A DNA stretch of 64,000 bases from R-RK-3 sp963842775 (GCA_963842775.1 CAWJHQ010000012.1:248001-312000); one strand, 5' to 3'. Positions 29,832 through 38,416 are shown, counted from the stretch's first letter. Program-made: numbers and translations. Notes: generated by a model not told the origin, from the sequence alone.

Positions 29832-30587
29832 TTACGTTTCCGCTCGCATGAAGCGATCCCACAAGCGTTCTGCGAGGCGATCCGGATCGCAAACGGCGCC
29901 CTGCCGGGCGAAGTAGCGGCACATATTCGCCACGTCGCGGCCGAGCAATGAGCGGGCGTTGGCATTGAAGCGTGGATCGACCGACTGCGGGAAGTCGATG
30001 ATGCTGAGCCGCCCTCCGCAATAGAGAACATTGTAGGCGGACAGATCGCCATGCACCACGTTGCGGGAGAGCATGATCTCGATGTTGCGCTGTGCCTGAT
30101 CAAGCAGCGGCCCCGTCTGCTCGGGCGGCAGGCGAACCGTCGACAAAGGCGGCGCCGCCCTGTCGCCGTCGCCGAGGAATTGCAGCAGGATCGCATTCGC
30201 ACTGATCGCGAAGGGACGCGGCACATCGGCGCCGGCCTCGAACAGCATCTTCAACGTTGCGAATTCGTGCTCGATCCAGTTGCTGAACTGGAAGACGCGG
30301 CCCTTGGCGGTTTTCTTCCGCATTGCGCGGACGGCGCGCGTCTCCCGGCCGAACCGGCCTTCCTGATAGACGGCATCATCGCGAAACGTGCGATGAGCTA
30401 ACGGCTTGTAGAGTTTGAGCGCAAAATAGTCGTGGCTGCGGCTCGGATGCGCCCGGCAGCAATAGACGGTCGCCTCCTTGCCGCTCTTGACCGGGAACAG
30501 CACATCGGCGATCCAGGCTTCGTCATAGAATGAGGCGATCTGCTCGTAAGCAACATGTTCGAATGACACCGTTGCGGTCTCCATCAT
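29832..30587 (-). CDS. RIO-type serine/threonine protein kinase
   Basis: A RIO-kinase domain fills the protein (about 251 residues from the ATG at 30587). The glycine loop is replaced by VKSGKEATVY (about 33-42). ALKLYK contains the ATP lysine (about K58). The catalytic loop is VVHGDLSAYNVLY (about 178-189), and the metal-binding Asp is in IIDFPQSVDP (about 197-204). Bacterial RIO kinases exist, but their targets are mostly unknown. The start is uncertain: an ATG at 30645 has a much better RBS (AAGGAGA), begins MPKTQLSRRA, and would join this frame if one base between 30645 and 30587 were extra. The gene lies upstream of the DCC and saccharopine-like genes on the same strand. Confidence 0.85.
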   Translation of the reverse strand: MMETATVSFEHVAYEQIASFYDEAWIADVLFPVKSGKEATVYCCRAHPSRSHDYFALKLYKPLAHRTFRDDAVYQEGRFGRETRAVRAMRKKTAKGRVFQFSNWIEHEFATLKMLFEAGADVPRPFAISANAILLQFLGDGDRAAPPLSTVRLPPEQTGPLLDQAQRNIEIMLSRNVVHGDLSAYNVLYCGGRLSIIDFPQSVDPRFNANARSLLGRDVANMCRYFARQGAVCDPDRLAERLWDRFMRAET

Positions 30588-30752
30588 AGGTGAGTTGCCC
30601 GCAAAGCCCATGCCTTGCGCGGCGTGAAAGCTGCGTTTTCGGCATGGCGGTCTCCTTCTCTTGATGATGTTGCTGATGAGGTGCTTGGGTTTTAACGGCG
30701 ATGCGTCCGCCGAGCAACTATTTGTGCTGAGCGGACGCAAGAAAACCCATGA

Positions 30753-31934
30753 TCAGGGCAGCTTGGCCGAGACCATCTTGGCGAGTGCGAGGACGCGCTT
30801 CCTGGCGTCCGCATGCAGGGCCTTGTCGCGCTGGCCGCCACCCACGCGAACCGAGACGGTAATGGCGCCTTTGCGCATGTAGATTTCGTTCATGATGCTC
30901 AGACTGGCTTCGTCGCCGAGGTCCGGGAGGGGCGTGTCGGTCCCGCCGACCTTTTGCGTGATGCCGAAGGATTTCTTCGCAGCTTCGGGCGTCAGGCTCA
31001 CATCGACGACGCGAACCCCGATGCTGTTGCTGATCACTTCGCGCTTTCCGTCGACGACTTCCGTCTTATGGGCGTCGTAACTGCAGCCGATCGGGTTTGG
31101 AATCTCCTCGACGCGATCGACGCGCGAGAAATGCGTGACCTTGCCCATCGTCTTGCGCGGCTGACTGACATTCATGTCGCCGAAGACCGAGTAGACGTCT
31201 TCCAGCGTGAGCAGCGCGCACGCATCCGGCCAACGGTCCACCGGCGGCGTCTTCGACACGCGCGTGTCGGGCGGTATATCGACGGTGGTGTTCGGCTTGA
31301 TGGGGCTGGCGGATTCGACCATGCCGACGCCTCCACGCCAGCGATTGGCGGCCTGCGCGGCCAGGGCAACGGCGTTCGGCTCGGATTGCGGCGAGTATGT
31401 ATCGAGGGTCAGGGAGAAGAACAGATCGTCCTTGATGACACGGATGGAAATGTCGTGTTCCGAGATCTCTTGAAAAGCTTCATCGCCGACGCCCGACACG
31501 GGTTCGATACGCTTTGGAAAACTCAATTTCGCCGCGACATCCTCACTGGACTTTCGAAAACGTGCGAAGTTTTTCGCAAGTGCGACGGGATTCTCGGATT
31601 CCTTACCCCAGCTCAAGATGTTTATCGAGGCGAATTTGGGGATATCGCTGTTCGAAGTGGGACTCGGAACCTTGACGATATACGTGCACTTTTCGTTATA
31701 TTGCGGGCCCTTATAGATCGGGCTCAGGGTCGGGCCCTTGCTTTCGACCGGCCGCCCCGGAAATAAAGCCTGAAGATCCGATTGCGGCAGCAGCTTGCAG
31801 GCATCGGGCATGCCGACGACCGAATAGGGGGCATCCTGAGGCGCGTCGGCTGCGCGGCCTTGTGCCTCAGCGTCGGCCGAGCCGAGCACGCTGATGGCGA
31901 GGAACATGGAGGCGACAAGAGATCGGGTATTCAT
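30753..31934 (-). CDS. Exported protein with two tandem repeats of one domain, unknown function
   Basis: A signal peptide (MNTRSLVASMFLAISVLGSADAEAQ) precedes about 370 residues. Two halves start alike: PDACKLLPQSDLQALFPG (about residue 43) and PDACALLTLEDVYSVFGD (about 238). Each later has a G-DEA motif (GDEAFQEISE and GDEASLSIMN) and a closing strand with hydrophobic residues. The DACxLL start resembles small secreted DUF3558-like modules, but I am not certain of the family. The ATG at 31934 is chosen because the signal peptide begins there. No enzymatic motif is visible; binding or sensing is a guess. Confidence 0.75.
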   Translation of the reverse strand: MNTRSLVASMFLAISVLGSADAEAQGRAADAPQDAPYSVVGMPDACKLLPQSDLQALFPGRPVESKGPTLSPIYKGPQYNEKCTYIVKVPSPTSNSDIPKFASINILSWGKESENPVALAKNFARFRKSSEDVAAKLSFPKRIEPVSGVGDEAFQEISEHDISIRVIKDDLFFSLTLDTYSPQSEPNAVALAAQAANRWRGGVGMVESASPIKPNTTVDIPPDTRVSKTPPVDRWPDACALLTLEDVYSVFGDMNVSQPRKTMGKVTHFSRVDRVEEIPNPIGCSYDAHKTEVVDGKREVISNSIGVRVVDVSLTPEAAKKSFGITQKVGGTDTPLPDLGDEASLSIMNEIYMRKGAITVSVRVGGGQRDKALHADARKRVLALAKMVSAKLP

Positions 31935-32163
31935 GACGGTGGCAACTCCGCATCTTCGAAAACGGGGCACACTGATCAGCCTGGTTGGCTGAGCGCCACG
32001 GGCCTAGGGACGCATCATGGCGTTAAGATGGCGCAGATTGGGCGAAGTGCGGGGCTGGATGCGGAATCGTTCGGCCTTGCGCGACCAATCCCGCGATCGC
32101 GCGCACCTTTCTGCCGGAATTGGAAAGATTCCGGCCGGCAGGAATTGCTCCGCCGGCCGCGGC

Positions 32164-32799
32164 TTACATGGGCGGGGCGACGCCGTTCGTCTCGACCGTG
32201 ACCCGGCGCGCCGTGATTGCGCCGCCCGCGCCCTTCTCGGCAATCATGAAGATGGCCGCGCCGGGCTTTAGATCGGCCGGCGTGGCAGGGGCGAAGGTGA
32301 CGATGGGCGTTCCTGCGGGGATCGCGATCTTCTTCTCCTTGCCTTGATAGGTGAGGGTGACGGAGTGCTCGTCACTCTCCTTCACGGCCTGTGCGACGGT
32401 CGCATTGGTCATGGTGCTGTTCGGCTGGAGATCCCAGCCGTAGCTGCCCTCGCTCGTGCCCTTCATTGCGGGCGGGAAGATCAGGACCTCCAGCGCACCG
32501 TCGCCGCCGCTTTCCCTGGGGAGCGAGGCGATGCCGACAAAGTCGCCGGGCTTGATGTCCGCCATCGAGGCGCGCGCCATGCCCGATACCGTCCAACCAT
32601 CGGCGAGCGTCACGTCGGCACTCTCGCCTTCGCGGGTTTTCACTTTGAGCGTCTGTCCGCTGAGGCCAATGACAGTGCCTCGGACGCGGATGCGCTCGGC
32701 CTGGGCGAAGGCGGAAGGGGAGAGCGGGGCGAATGCCGCCGAGAGAGGCAGGGCCATCAGCACTGCGGCGAAAAACGCGGGGACGAATTTGCGATGCAT
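32164..32799 (-). CDS. Exported OB-fold-like protein of unknown function (DUF5666-like)
   Basis: A signal peptide (MHRKFVPAFFAAVLMALPLSAAFAPLSPSAFAQ) is followed by RIRVRGTVIGLSGQTLKVKTREGESADVTLADGWTVSG, a small beta-barrel pattern seen in DUF5666-type proteins. The rest (VGIASLPRESGGDGALEVLIFPP and KKIAIPAGTPIVTFAPA) has repeated beta strands. The product is 211 residues from the ATG at 32799. I see no catalytic motif. The gene is divergent from the catabolic operon at 33014. Confidence 0.75.
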   Translation of the reverse strand: MHRKFVPAFFAAVLMALPLSAAFAPLSPSAFAQAERIRVRGTVIGLSGQTLKVKTREGESADVTLADGWTVSGMARASMADIKPGDFVGIASLPRESGGDGALEVLIFPPAMKGTSEGSYGWDLQPNSTMTNATVAQAVKESDEHSVTLTYQGKEKKIAIPAGTPIVTFAPATPADLKPGAAIFMIAEKGAGGAITARRVTVETNGVAPPM

Positions 32800-32932
32800 A
32801 GGCTGTCCTTTCACCTGACGACGGGTTGACGCTTTGCAGGGCGCCTCGGACTCTACGGAGAGGAAGGGCGCTCTGCATCTCACGGTTTAGCGATCTTGCA
32901 ATGGACAAAGGAGCGAGCGGTCGTGCATCGCC

Positions 32933-32961
32933 TTGACAAGAACGCGGTGCGCGTATGTAAT
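32933..32961 (+). promoter_or_regulatory. Sigma-70 promoter of the 33-41 kb catabolic operon
   Basis: -35 TTGACA (32933-32938, 6/6) and -10 TGTAAT (32956-32961, 5/6) are separated by 17 bases. Transcription would start near 32968, about 46 bases before the first gene. The -10 box lies inside the palindrome at 32952-32981. Confidence 0.75.
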
Positions 32962-32981
32962 TCACCGGTGAATTACATACG
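32952..32981. promoter_or_regulatory. Perfect 30-bp palindromic operator
   Basis: Arms CGTATGTAATTCACC (32952-32966) and GGTGAATTACATACG (32967-32981) are exactly complementary with no spacer. The palindrome covers the -10 box and the expected start site, so a bound repressor would block RNA polymerase. The TetR-family gene at the far end of the operon (40523) is the obvious candidate ligand-responsive repressor. Confidence 0.85.
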
Positions 32982-33013
32982 GTGCCATAGGGCGCCATTC
33001 AGGGAACCGAACT

Positions 33014-33820
33014 ATGGCGTCGACGCGTCTTCGGTCCGCCGCGCGCAGGCTTGATGCACCCTGGTTGCGGCCGCTGGTGCTCCTGGTGCTGACGATCGTG
33101 CTTTGGGACATCACCGTACGCGTTTTCAAGATCCCGCCCTATCTCATTCCGAAGCCTTACGACGTCATTCTCACATTCTGGACGGACGGGGCCGAACTCC
33201 TGCGCCAGGCGGTGCCGACCACGATCGCGACCGTCTGCGGGTTTCTTCTATCTGCGCTGTTCGGCATTCCGACCGCAATGCTGATCGCGAATTCGCGAAC
33301 GGTGGAATCCTACGTGTATCCGCTGCTGGTCTTCTCGCAGTCCATCCCGAAAGTCGCGATCGCGCCGCTCTTCGTCGTCTGGTTCGGCTTCGGCATGGCC
33401 CCGAAGATCATCTCGGCTTTCCTGCTCGGCTTCTTCCCGGTGGTGGTCTCGGGCGTGCAGGGCTTCAAATCGCTCGACCCGGACATGCGCGATCTCGCCC
33501 GCTCGATGCGGGCCTCGCGCTGGCAATCCTTCTACATGGTGAGCCTGCCGAACGCGCTGCCTGCGATCTTCGCCGGCCTCAAAGTGTCGGTCACGCTGGC
33601 TGTGGTCGGCGCGGTGGTCGGCGAATTCGTCGGCGCCAATTCCGGGATCGGCTTCGTGCTGCAGCGTTCGATCGGCAATTTCGAGCTGCCGACCATGTTC
33701 GCCGCGCTCGTCACTCTCTCGATCATCGGCATCATATTGTTTTGGATCATTGATTTGATCGAGCGTCTGGTCGTTCCCTGGCATGCGAGCCAGCGGACCG
33801 ATCTCGCATTCACGGCTTAG
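33014..33820 (+). CDS. NitT/TauT-type ABC transporter permease
   Basis: The 268-residue membrane protein has about six hydrophobic segments and the binding-protein-dependent permease loop SMRASRWQSFYMVSLPNALPAIFAGLKVSVTLAVVGAVVGEFVGANSG. FSQSIPKVAIAPLFVVWFGFGMAPKIISAFLLGFFPVVVSG is typical of the thiamine-precursor/taurine/sulfonate permease group. It is the first gene after the palindromic operator. Its TAG stop is the first three bases of a dispersed repeat. Confidence 0.94.
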   Translation: MASTRLRSAARRLDAPWLRPLVLLVLTIVLWDITVRVFKIPPYLIPKPYDVILTFWTDGAELLRQAVPTTIATVCGFLLSALFGIPTAMLIANSRTVESYVYPLLVFSQSIPKVAIAPLFVVWFGFGMAPKIISAFLLGFFPVVVSGVQGFKSLDPDMRDLARSMRASRWQSFYMVSLPNALPAIFAGLKVSVTLAVVGAVVGEFVGANSGIGFVLQRSIGNFELPTMFAALVTLSIIGIILFWIIDLIERLVVPWHASQRTDLAFTA

Positions 33821-33902
33821 AGCATGATCGATCACGCTCTAGGCTTGTATGTTGTCGCACGATTTTTCGGGAAAACCGGTACCCACTTTTCCCGATCGTG
33901 CT
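33818..33902 (+). repeat. Dispersed repeat, TAGAGCATGATC type (copy D)
   Basis: It starts at the TAG stop codon of the permease gene. Its first 24 bases, TAGAGCATGATC plus GATCACGCTCTA, form a palindrome with one mismatched pair. Then outer arms GCACGAT (33857-33863) and ATCGTGC (33895-33901), a four-T bulge, and inner arms CGGGAAAA/TTTTCCCG form a second hairpin. It resembles repeats I associate with Hyphomicrobiales genomes. It lies between two genes of one operon and may affect their relative expression. Confidence 0.75.
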
Positions 33903-33947
33903 GTGAAGCCCGCCCAAGAGGCTGAATATTACTGAGGAGGAAGCAAA

Positions 33948-34952
33948 ATGGAACGCAGGGCCTTGTTGAAATCGGCTCTTTTCGCCGCTGCTCTTGCCAT
34001 ACCCCTGTCCATGCCCGCAAAGGCGGCCGACAAGGTCGTGCTGATGCTCAACTGGTATGTCTATGGCGAGCACGCGCCGTTCTTCTATGGCAAGGAAAAA
34101 GGCTTGTACGCGGCCAAGGGCATCGATCTGGAAATCCAGGAAGGGCGGGGCTCGGCGATCACGATCCAGGCGGTTGCCGCAAAGACGGTGCCGTTCGGCT
34201 ATGCGGATGTGGCGACCATGATCCGGGCGGCCGTGAAGGGCGCGCCGGTCACCTCGCCGGGCGTTCTCCTGCAAACCAGCCCGATGTCCGTGATGGGCTT
34301 TACCGAAAAGAATATCCGCAAGCCGGAGGATCTGAAGGGCAAGACCGTCGCGACGACGCCCGGCGACAGCATGTCGCAAATCTGGCCGCTATTCCTGAAG
34401 AAGACCGGCCTGAAGGAAAGCGAAATGCAAATCCTGTCGGGTGACGCGCAGACAAAACTCAACGCTGTCATCACCGGCCAGGCCGATGTGCTGCTCGGCT
34501 ATTCCATGGATCAGAGCATGAAGATCAAGGACGCGACCGGCAAATCGGTCTATCCGATCATGTTCGCCGATTTCGGCATTCACCTGGTTTCATCAGGCGT
34601 CATCGCCCATAGCGACACGCTGAAGGAGAACCCCGACCTCGTCCGCCGCTTCATGGCCGCGACGACCGAGTCGATCGAAGCGGCCGAGAAGGACCCAGCC
34701 GGAGCGGTCAAGGCGGTGCTCGCGGCTCTGCCGAAGGCCGGCAAGCCCGAGACGCTTCAGGAAGGCTTCGAACTGACGATCCCGCTCTATCGCACGGAGG
34801 AAACCAAGGGCAAGCGCCCGTTCCAGGTGACCGACCAGAACATGGCGGATTCCGTTGCGCTGCTGGTCGAATATGGCGGCGTGGACGCATCGGCGGCAAA
34901 AGACCCGAAGCTGTTTTACAGCCGCGAGTTCCTCCCGTCCTCCACCAACTGA
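33948..34952 (+). CDS. ABC transporter substrate-binding protein, THI5/NMT1-like
   Basis: The 334-residue exported protein (MERRALLKSALFAAALAIPLSMPAKAA) has the THI5/NMT1-like start LMLNWYVYGEHAPFFYGKEKGLYAAKGIDLEIQEG, then GKTVATTPGDSMSQIWPLFLK and FADFGIHLVSSGVIAHSDTL. This type binds pyrimidine or other small cyclic compounds; here the adjacent catabolic genes make a carbon source more likely than a thiamine precursor. The RBS GAGGAGG lies 8-9 bases before the ATG. Confidence 0.92.
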   Translation: MERRALLKSALFAAALAIPLSMPAKAADKVVLMLNWYVYGEHAPFFYGKEKGLYAAKGIDLEIQEGRGSAITIQAVAAKTVPFGYADVATMIRAAVKGAPVTSPGVLLQTSPMSVMGFTEKNIRKPEDLKGKTVATTPGDSMSQIWPLFLKKTGLKESEMQILSGDAQTKLNAVITGQADVLLGYSMDQSMKIKDATGKSVYPIMFADFGIHLVSSGVIAHSDTLKENPDLVRRFMAATTESIEAAEKDPAGAVKAVLAALPKAGKPETLQEGFELTIPLYRTEETKGKRPFQVTDQNMADSVALLVEYGGVDASAAKDPKLFYSREFLPSSTN

Positions 34953-34965
34953 CCGGGCGCGGGCG

Positions 34966-35790
34966 ATGCCGACCAGCAAGCTCCGCGTGGTGCCCTCAGG
35001 CGAGGCTTCGGCCCCGCCGCGAGGGCTGATCGAAATACGCGGACTGCACAAGACCTACCGGACGAAGGACGGCGACGTCCCTTCGCTCCGCCCGCTCGAT
35101 CTCGATATCGGCGAGGGGGAGTTCGTCGCGGTGGTCGGACCGTCGGGCTGCGGAAAGTCGACGCTGCTGAAGCTGATGGCCGGCCTCATTCCGCCGAGCG
35201 GCGGTGAAATCCGCATCGACGACACGCCCGTAAGCCAGCCGCCGGACAATGTCGGCATCGTTTTCCAGTCGCCCGTGCTGCTCGCCTGGAGAACCGTGCT
35301 GCGCAACATCATGATGCCGGTCGAGGTGCGCCGCCTCGACTGGGCAACCCATCTGGCGCGGGCAAAAGAACTCATCGCCACCTCCGGTCTCGAAGGGTTC
35401 GAGAACAAATATCCCTGGCAGCTTTCCGGCGGAATGCAGCAGCGCACCGCGATCTGCCGGGCCCTCGTGCATGATCCGAAGATCGTGCTGATGGACGAGC
35501 CGTTCGGCGCGCTGGATGCGATGACGCGCGAGCGCATGAACCTCGAATTGCAGAGCATCCACCACAAGACCGGCAAGACCATCCTGCTGATCACGCATTC
35601 CATTCCCGAGGCGGTGTTTCTCGCCGACCGGGTGGTCGTGATGACGGAGCGGCCGGGCGCGATCGCGGCGATTTACGAGGTCGGGCTGCCACGCCCGCGC
35701 AGGTTCGAAATGATGGGCGATCCGGTTTTCATCGCGCTGGCCCAGCGCATCCGCGACCATTTTTTCGCGCGCGGGAGCCTGGACGGATGA
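34966..35790 (+). CDS. NitT/TauT-type ABC transporter ATP-binding protein
   Basis: The 274-residue ATPase has Walker A GPSGCGKST, Q-loop VFQSPVLLAWRT, signature LSGGMQQRTAICRAL, Walker B IVLMDEPFGALD and H-loop ITHSIPEA. The start at 34966 follows the binding-protein gene by 13 bases. The gene overlaps the next one by 4 bases (ATGA). It energises the permease at 33014. Confidence 0.94.
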   Translation: MPTSKLRVVPSGEASAPPRGLIEIRGLHKTYRTKDGDVPSLRPLDLDIGEGEFVAVVGPSGCGKSTLLKLMAGLIPPSGGEIRIDDTPVSQPPDNVGIVFQSPVLLAWRTVLRNIMMPVEVRRLDWATHLARAKELIATSGLEGFENKYPWQLSGGMQQRTAICRALVHDPKIVLMDEPFGALDAMTRERMNLELQSIHHKTGKTILLITHSIPEAVFLADRVVVMTERPGAIAAIYEVGLPRPRRFEMMGDPVFIALAQRIRDHFFARGSLDG

Positions 35791-37208
35791 GCATGGCCGC
35801 TCCCTTGATCACGATCCGCGACGTCGCAGCTTTCGAGCGCATGATGCCGTTCGTCCGGCCGTTCCGTTTCGGCGCGGTGACGGTGACGAGCGCGCCGCAG
35901 GCTTTTCTGCGCGTCGAGGTCGAGGTCGAAGGGCATGGCCGCGCCAGGGGCGTCGCGGCCGAAATGATGATACCGAAATGGTTCGACAAGAACCCGGCGA
36001 AGAGCCCGGAGGAGACGGTCGCCGATCTGCGCGCCAGCCTGGTGCGGGCCGCGGGCGCTTATGCCGGCCGGGCCGGGACCGACACGGCCTTCGGCCACCA
36101 TTGCGAAATCACGGCCGGTCAGAACGCCTGGGCGAAGAGCCGCGATCTGCCTGATCTGACGGCCAATTTCGGTCCGGCTCTGGTGGACAAGGCGATTCTC
36201 GATGCGCTGTTCAAGGCGCTCGGCGTCGGGATGGCGGAGGGAATTCGCCGGAATGCCGCCGGTCTGGATGCCCGCCTGACCTCCGACCTTGACGACGCCG
36301 AGATCGCGGACTTTCTCCTCAATATCCAGCCGGCGCAAAGCATAGCCATCCGCCATACGGTGGGGCTTCTCGACGATCTGGAAGGTGCGGACGGTCTCGC
36401 GGAGGACATCCGGCGGGCGGCTTTGCGCTATTTCAAGATCAAGATCGGCGGCGACGTCGCGGCGGACCTTGACCGCCTCCGTTCCGTGACCGCGCTTCTC
36501 GCTGCCGAAGCGCCGGACTTCCGCGCGACGCTGGACGCCAACGAGCAATATGATGCCGCGCGCTTCGCCGATCTGTTGGAGGGGCTCGTGGCCGATCCGG
36601 CGCTGAAGCCTCTGCGGGATGCCCTTTTCTATATCGAACAGCCTTTCGACCGGCGGACGACATTCGACGCGCCGCTCGACGCCGCCTTCCTCGCGCATCC
36701 GCTCATCATCGATGAGGCCGACGGCGATTATGGAGCCTTTCCACGCGCCGCGAGCCTCGGCTATCGGGGTGTGTCGTCAAAGTCATGCAAAGGTCTCTAC
36801 AAGTCGCTGCTGAATGCGGCCCGCGCGCGTGCCTGGAACCACCGCGAGGGGCTGGACGGGTGGTACTTCCTCGCGGGCGAAGACCTGACCTGCCAGGCGG
36901 GCCTCGGGGTGCAGCAGGACACCGCGCTCGCGGCCATTCTCGGCATCACTCATGTCGAACGCAACGGCCATCATTATGTCGAGGGCTTTGGCCCGGCGCC
37001 CGACGGCGAGGCGCAGGCGCTTCGCGGCCGCTCATCCCCAGCTCTATCGACCGGGAGAGCGGCCGCCTGGGCCTTGCTATTCGGCAGCGGCGCGCTGCCG
37101 ACCGCCTCGCTGCTCTCCGCGCCCGGTTTCGCCAGCGGCGCCGAGCCGGACTGGGCAACGCTCAGCCGCTTGACGCCAGACACAGCCTCTGAGGAGAAAG
37201 TCACATGA
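35787..37208 (+). CDS. Enolase-superfamily enzyme (mandelate racemase/muconate lactonizing-like), with scrambled C-terminal stretch
   Basis: The product is 473 residues. The enolase-superfamily acid-base and metal residues are visible: FKIKIGG (KxK), LDANEQY (first metal ligand), IEQPF (second), IDEADGD (third) and SSKSCKG (second lysine region). It probably dehydrates or epimerises an acid sugar. The frame stays open to 37208, but residues about 412-434 do not fit the family. Three extra C bases near 37020, 37048 and 37088 would convert the stretch into FAAAHPQLY-DRESGRLGLAIRQ-GALPTASL, which joins naturally to the flanking sequence. The three shifts cancel, so no stop appears. It overlaps the genes on both sides. 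Confidence 0.88.
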   Translation: MSMAAPLITIRDVAAFERMMPFVRPFRFGAVTVTSAPQAFLRVEVEVEGHGRARGVAAEMMIPKWFDKNPAKSPEETVADLRASLVRAAGAYAGRAGTDTAFGHHCEITAGQNAWAKSRDLPDLTANFGPALVDKAILDALFKALGVGMAEGIRRNAAGLDARLTSDLDDAEIADFLLNIQPAQSIAIRHTVGLLDDLEGADGLAEDIRRAALRYFKIKIGGDVAADLDRLRSVTALLAAEAPDFRATLDANEQYDAARFADLLEGLVADPALKPLRDALFYIEQPFDRRTTFDAPLDAAFLAHPLIIDEADGDYGAFPRAASLGYRGVSSKSCKGLYKSLLNAARARAWNHREGLDGWYFLAGEDLTCQAGLGVQQDTALAAILGITHVERNGHHYVEGFGPAPDGEAQALRGRSSPALSTGRAAAWALLFGSGALPTASLLSAPGFASGAEPDWATLSRLTPDTASEEKVT

Positions 37209-38395
37209 CCCAGCGCACACTCGGCGTGATCATGAACGGCGTGACCGGCCGCATGGGCATGAACCAGCATCTGATCCGCTCGGTCGCGGCCATCCGGGCG
37301 CAGGGCGGCGTGAGCCTTTCCGACGGGTCCAAGGTGCAGCTCGATCCGATCCTTGTCGGCCGCAACGCCGAGAAGGTCGAGGCGCTGGCCAAGGCGCATG
37401 GGATCGCGCGCTGGACCACCGATCTGGACGCGGCCATCGCCAATGGGGCGGACGAGATCTTCTTCGACGCCGCGACGACGCAATTGCGTCCGACCTTGCT
37501 GGAGCGGGCCATCCAGGCGGGCAAGCATGTCTATTGCGAGAAGCCGATTGCGACGAACCTCGCGGACGCGCTCAAGATCTGCAAGCTGGCCGAGGAGCAC
37601 GGCATCAAGAACGGCGTCGTGCAAGACAAGCTCTTCCTGCCCGGCCTGCAGAAGCTCAGGCTCCTCCGCGATTCCGGCTTTTTCGGCCGGATGCTCTCCG
37701 TGCGGGGAGAGTTCGGCTATTGGGTGTTCGAGGGCGATTGGGGCCAGCCCGCGCAGCGTCCGTCCTGGAACTATCGGGCGGAGGACGGCGGCGGCATCAT
37801 TCTCGATATGATCTGCCACTGGCGCTATGTGCTCGACAATCTTTTCGGCGAGGTGAAATCGGTCTCCTGCATCGGCGCCACCCATATTCCGGAGCGGGTG
37901 GACGAGCGCGGCCAACCCTATGCCGCGACCGCCGACGATGCGGCCTATGCGACGTTCCAGCTCGATGGCGGGGTGATCGCGAACATCAACATGTCCTGGT
38001 GCACGCGGGTCTACCGCGATGATCTCGTGACGTTCCAGGTCGACGGAACGCATGGTTCGGCCGTCGCCGGGCTGACCGATTGCGTCATGCAGCCGAGGGT
38101 GGGGACGCCGCGCCCGGTCTGGAACCCGGACCAGAAACAGACCATCGACTTTTACGACACCTGGCAGCCCGTGCCGGACAACGCCGTTGCCGACAACGGC
38201 TTCAAGACGCAATGGGAGATGTTCATCCGTCATGTCGCGGAGGACGCGCCATATCGCTTCACCCTGCGCGAGGGGGCGAAGGGCGTGCAGCTCGTCGAAT
38301 GCGCGCTGGAAAGCTGGCGCGAACGGCGCTGGGTGGATGTGCCGCCGCTCGATCTTGCCGCGCAATCCGCCGCGAGCACGCTGGCGGCCGAGTAG
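37205..38395 (+). CDS. Gfo/Idh/MocA-family oxidoreductase
   Basis: The 396-residue protein has an N-terminal Rossmann fold (LGVIMNGVTGRMGMNQHLIRSV), the EKP motif with the catalytic lysine region (HVYCEKPIATNLADALKICKLAEEHG), and GGGIILDMICHWRYVLDNLFG, where a substrate-binding His is expected. The family oxidises or reduces sugars and inositols with NAD(P). It overlaps the enolase-like gene by 4 bases and lies 21 bases before the DUF993 gene. The insertion of MGMNQHLIRSVAAIRAQGG between the first strand and the next is a feature of the DUF993-linked subgroup. Confidence 0.92.
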   Translation: MTQRTLGVIMNGVTGRMGMNQHLIRSVAAIRAQGGVSLSDGSKVQLDPILVGRNAEKVEALAKAHGIARWTTDLDAAIANGADEIFFDAATTQLRPTLLERAIQAGKHVYCEKPIATNLADALKICKLAEEHGIKNGVVQDKLFLPGLQKLRLLRDSGFFGRMLSVRGEFGYWVFEGDWGQPAQRPSWNYRAEDGGGIILDMICHWRYVLDNLFGEVKSVSCIGATHIPERVDERGQPYAATADDAAYATFQLDGGVIANINMSWCTRVYRDDLVTFQVDGTHGSAVAGLTDCVMQPRVGTPRPVWNPDQKQTIDFYDTWQPVPDNAVADNGFKTQWEMFIRHVAEDAPYRFTLREGAKGVQLVECALESWRERRWVDVPPLDLAAQSAASTLAAE

Positions 38396-38416
38396 AGCTT
38401 TGCGAGGAATTCGCCC

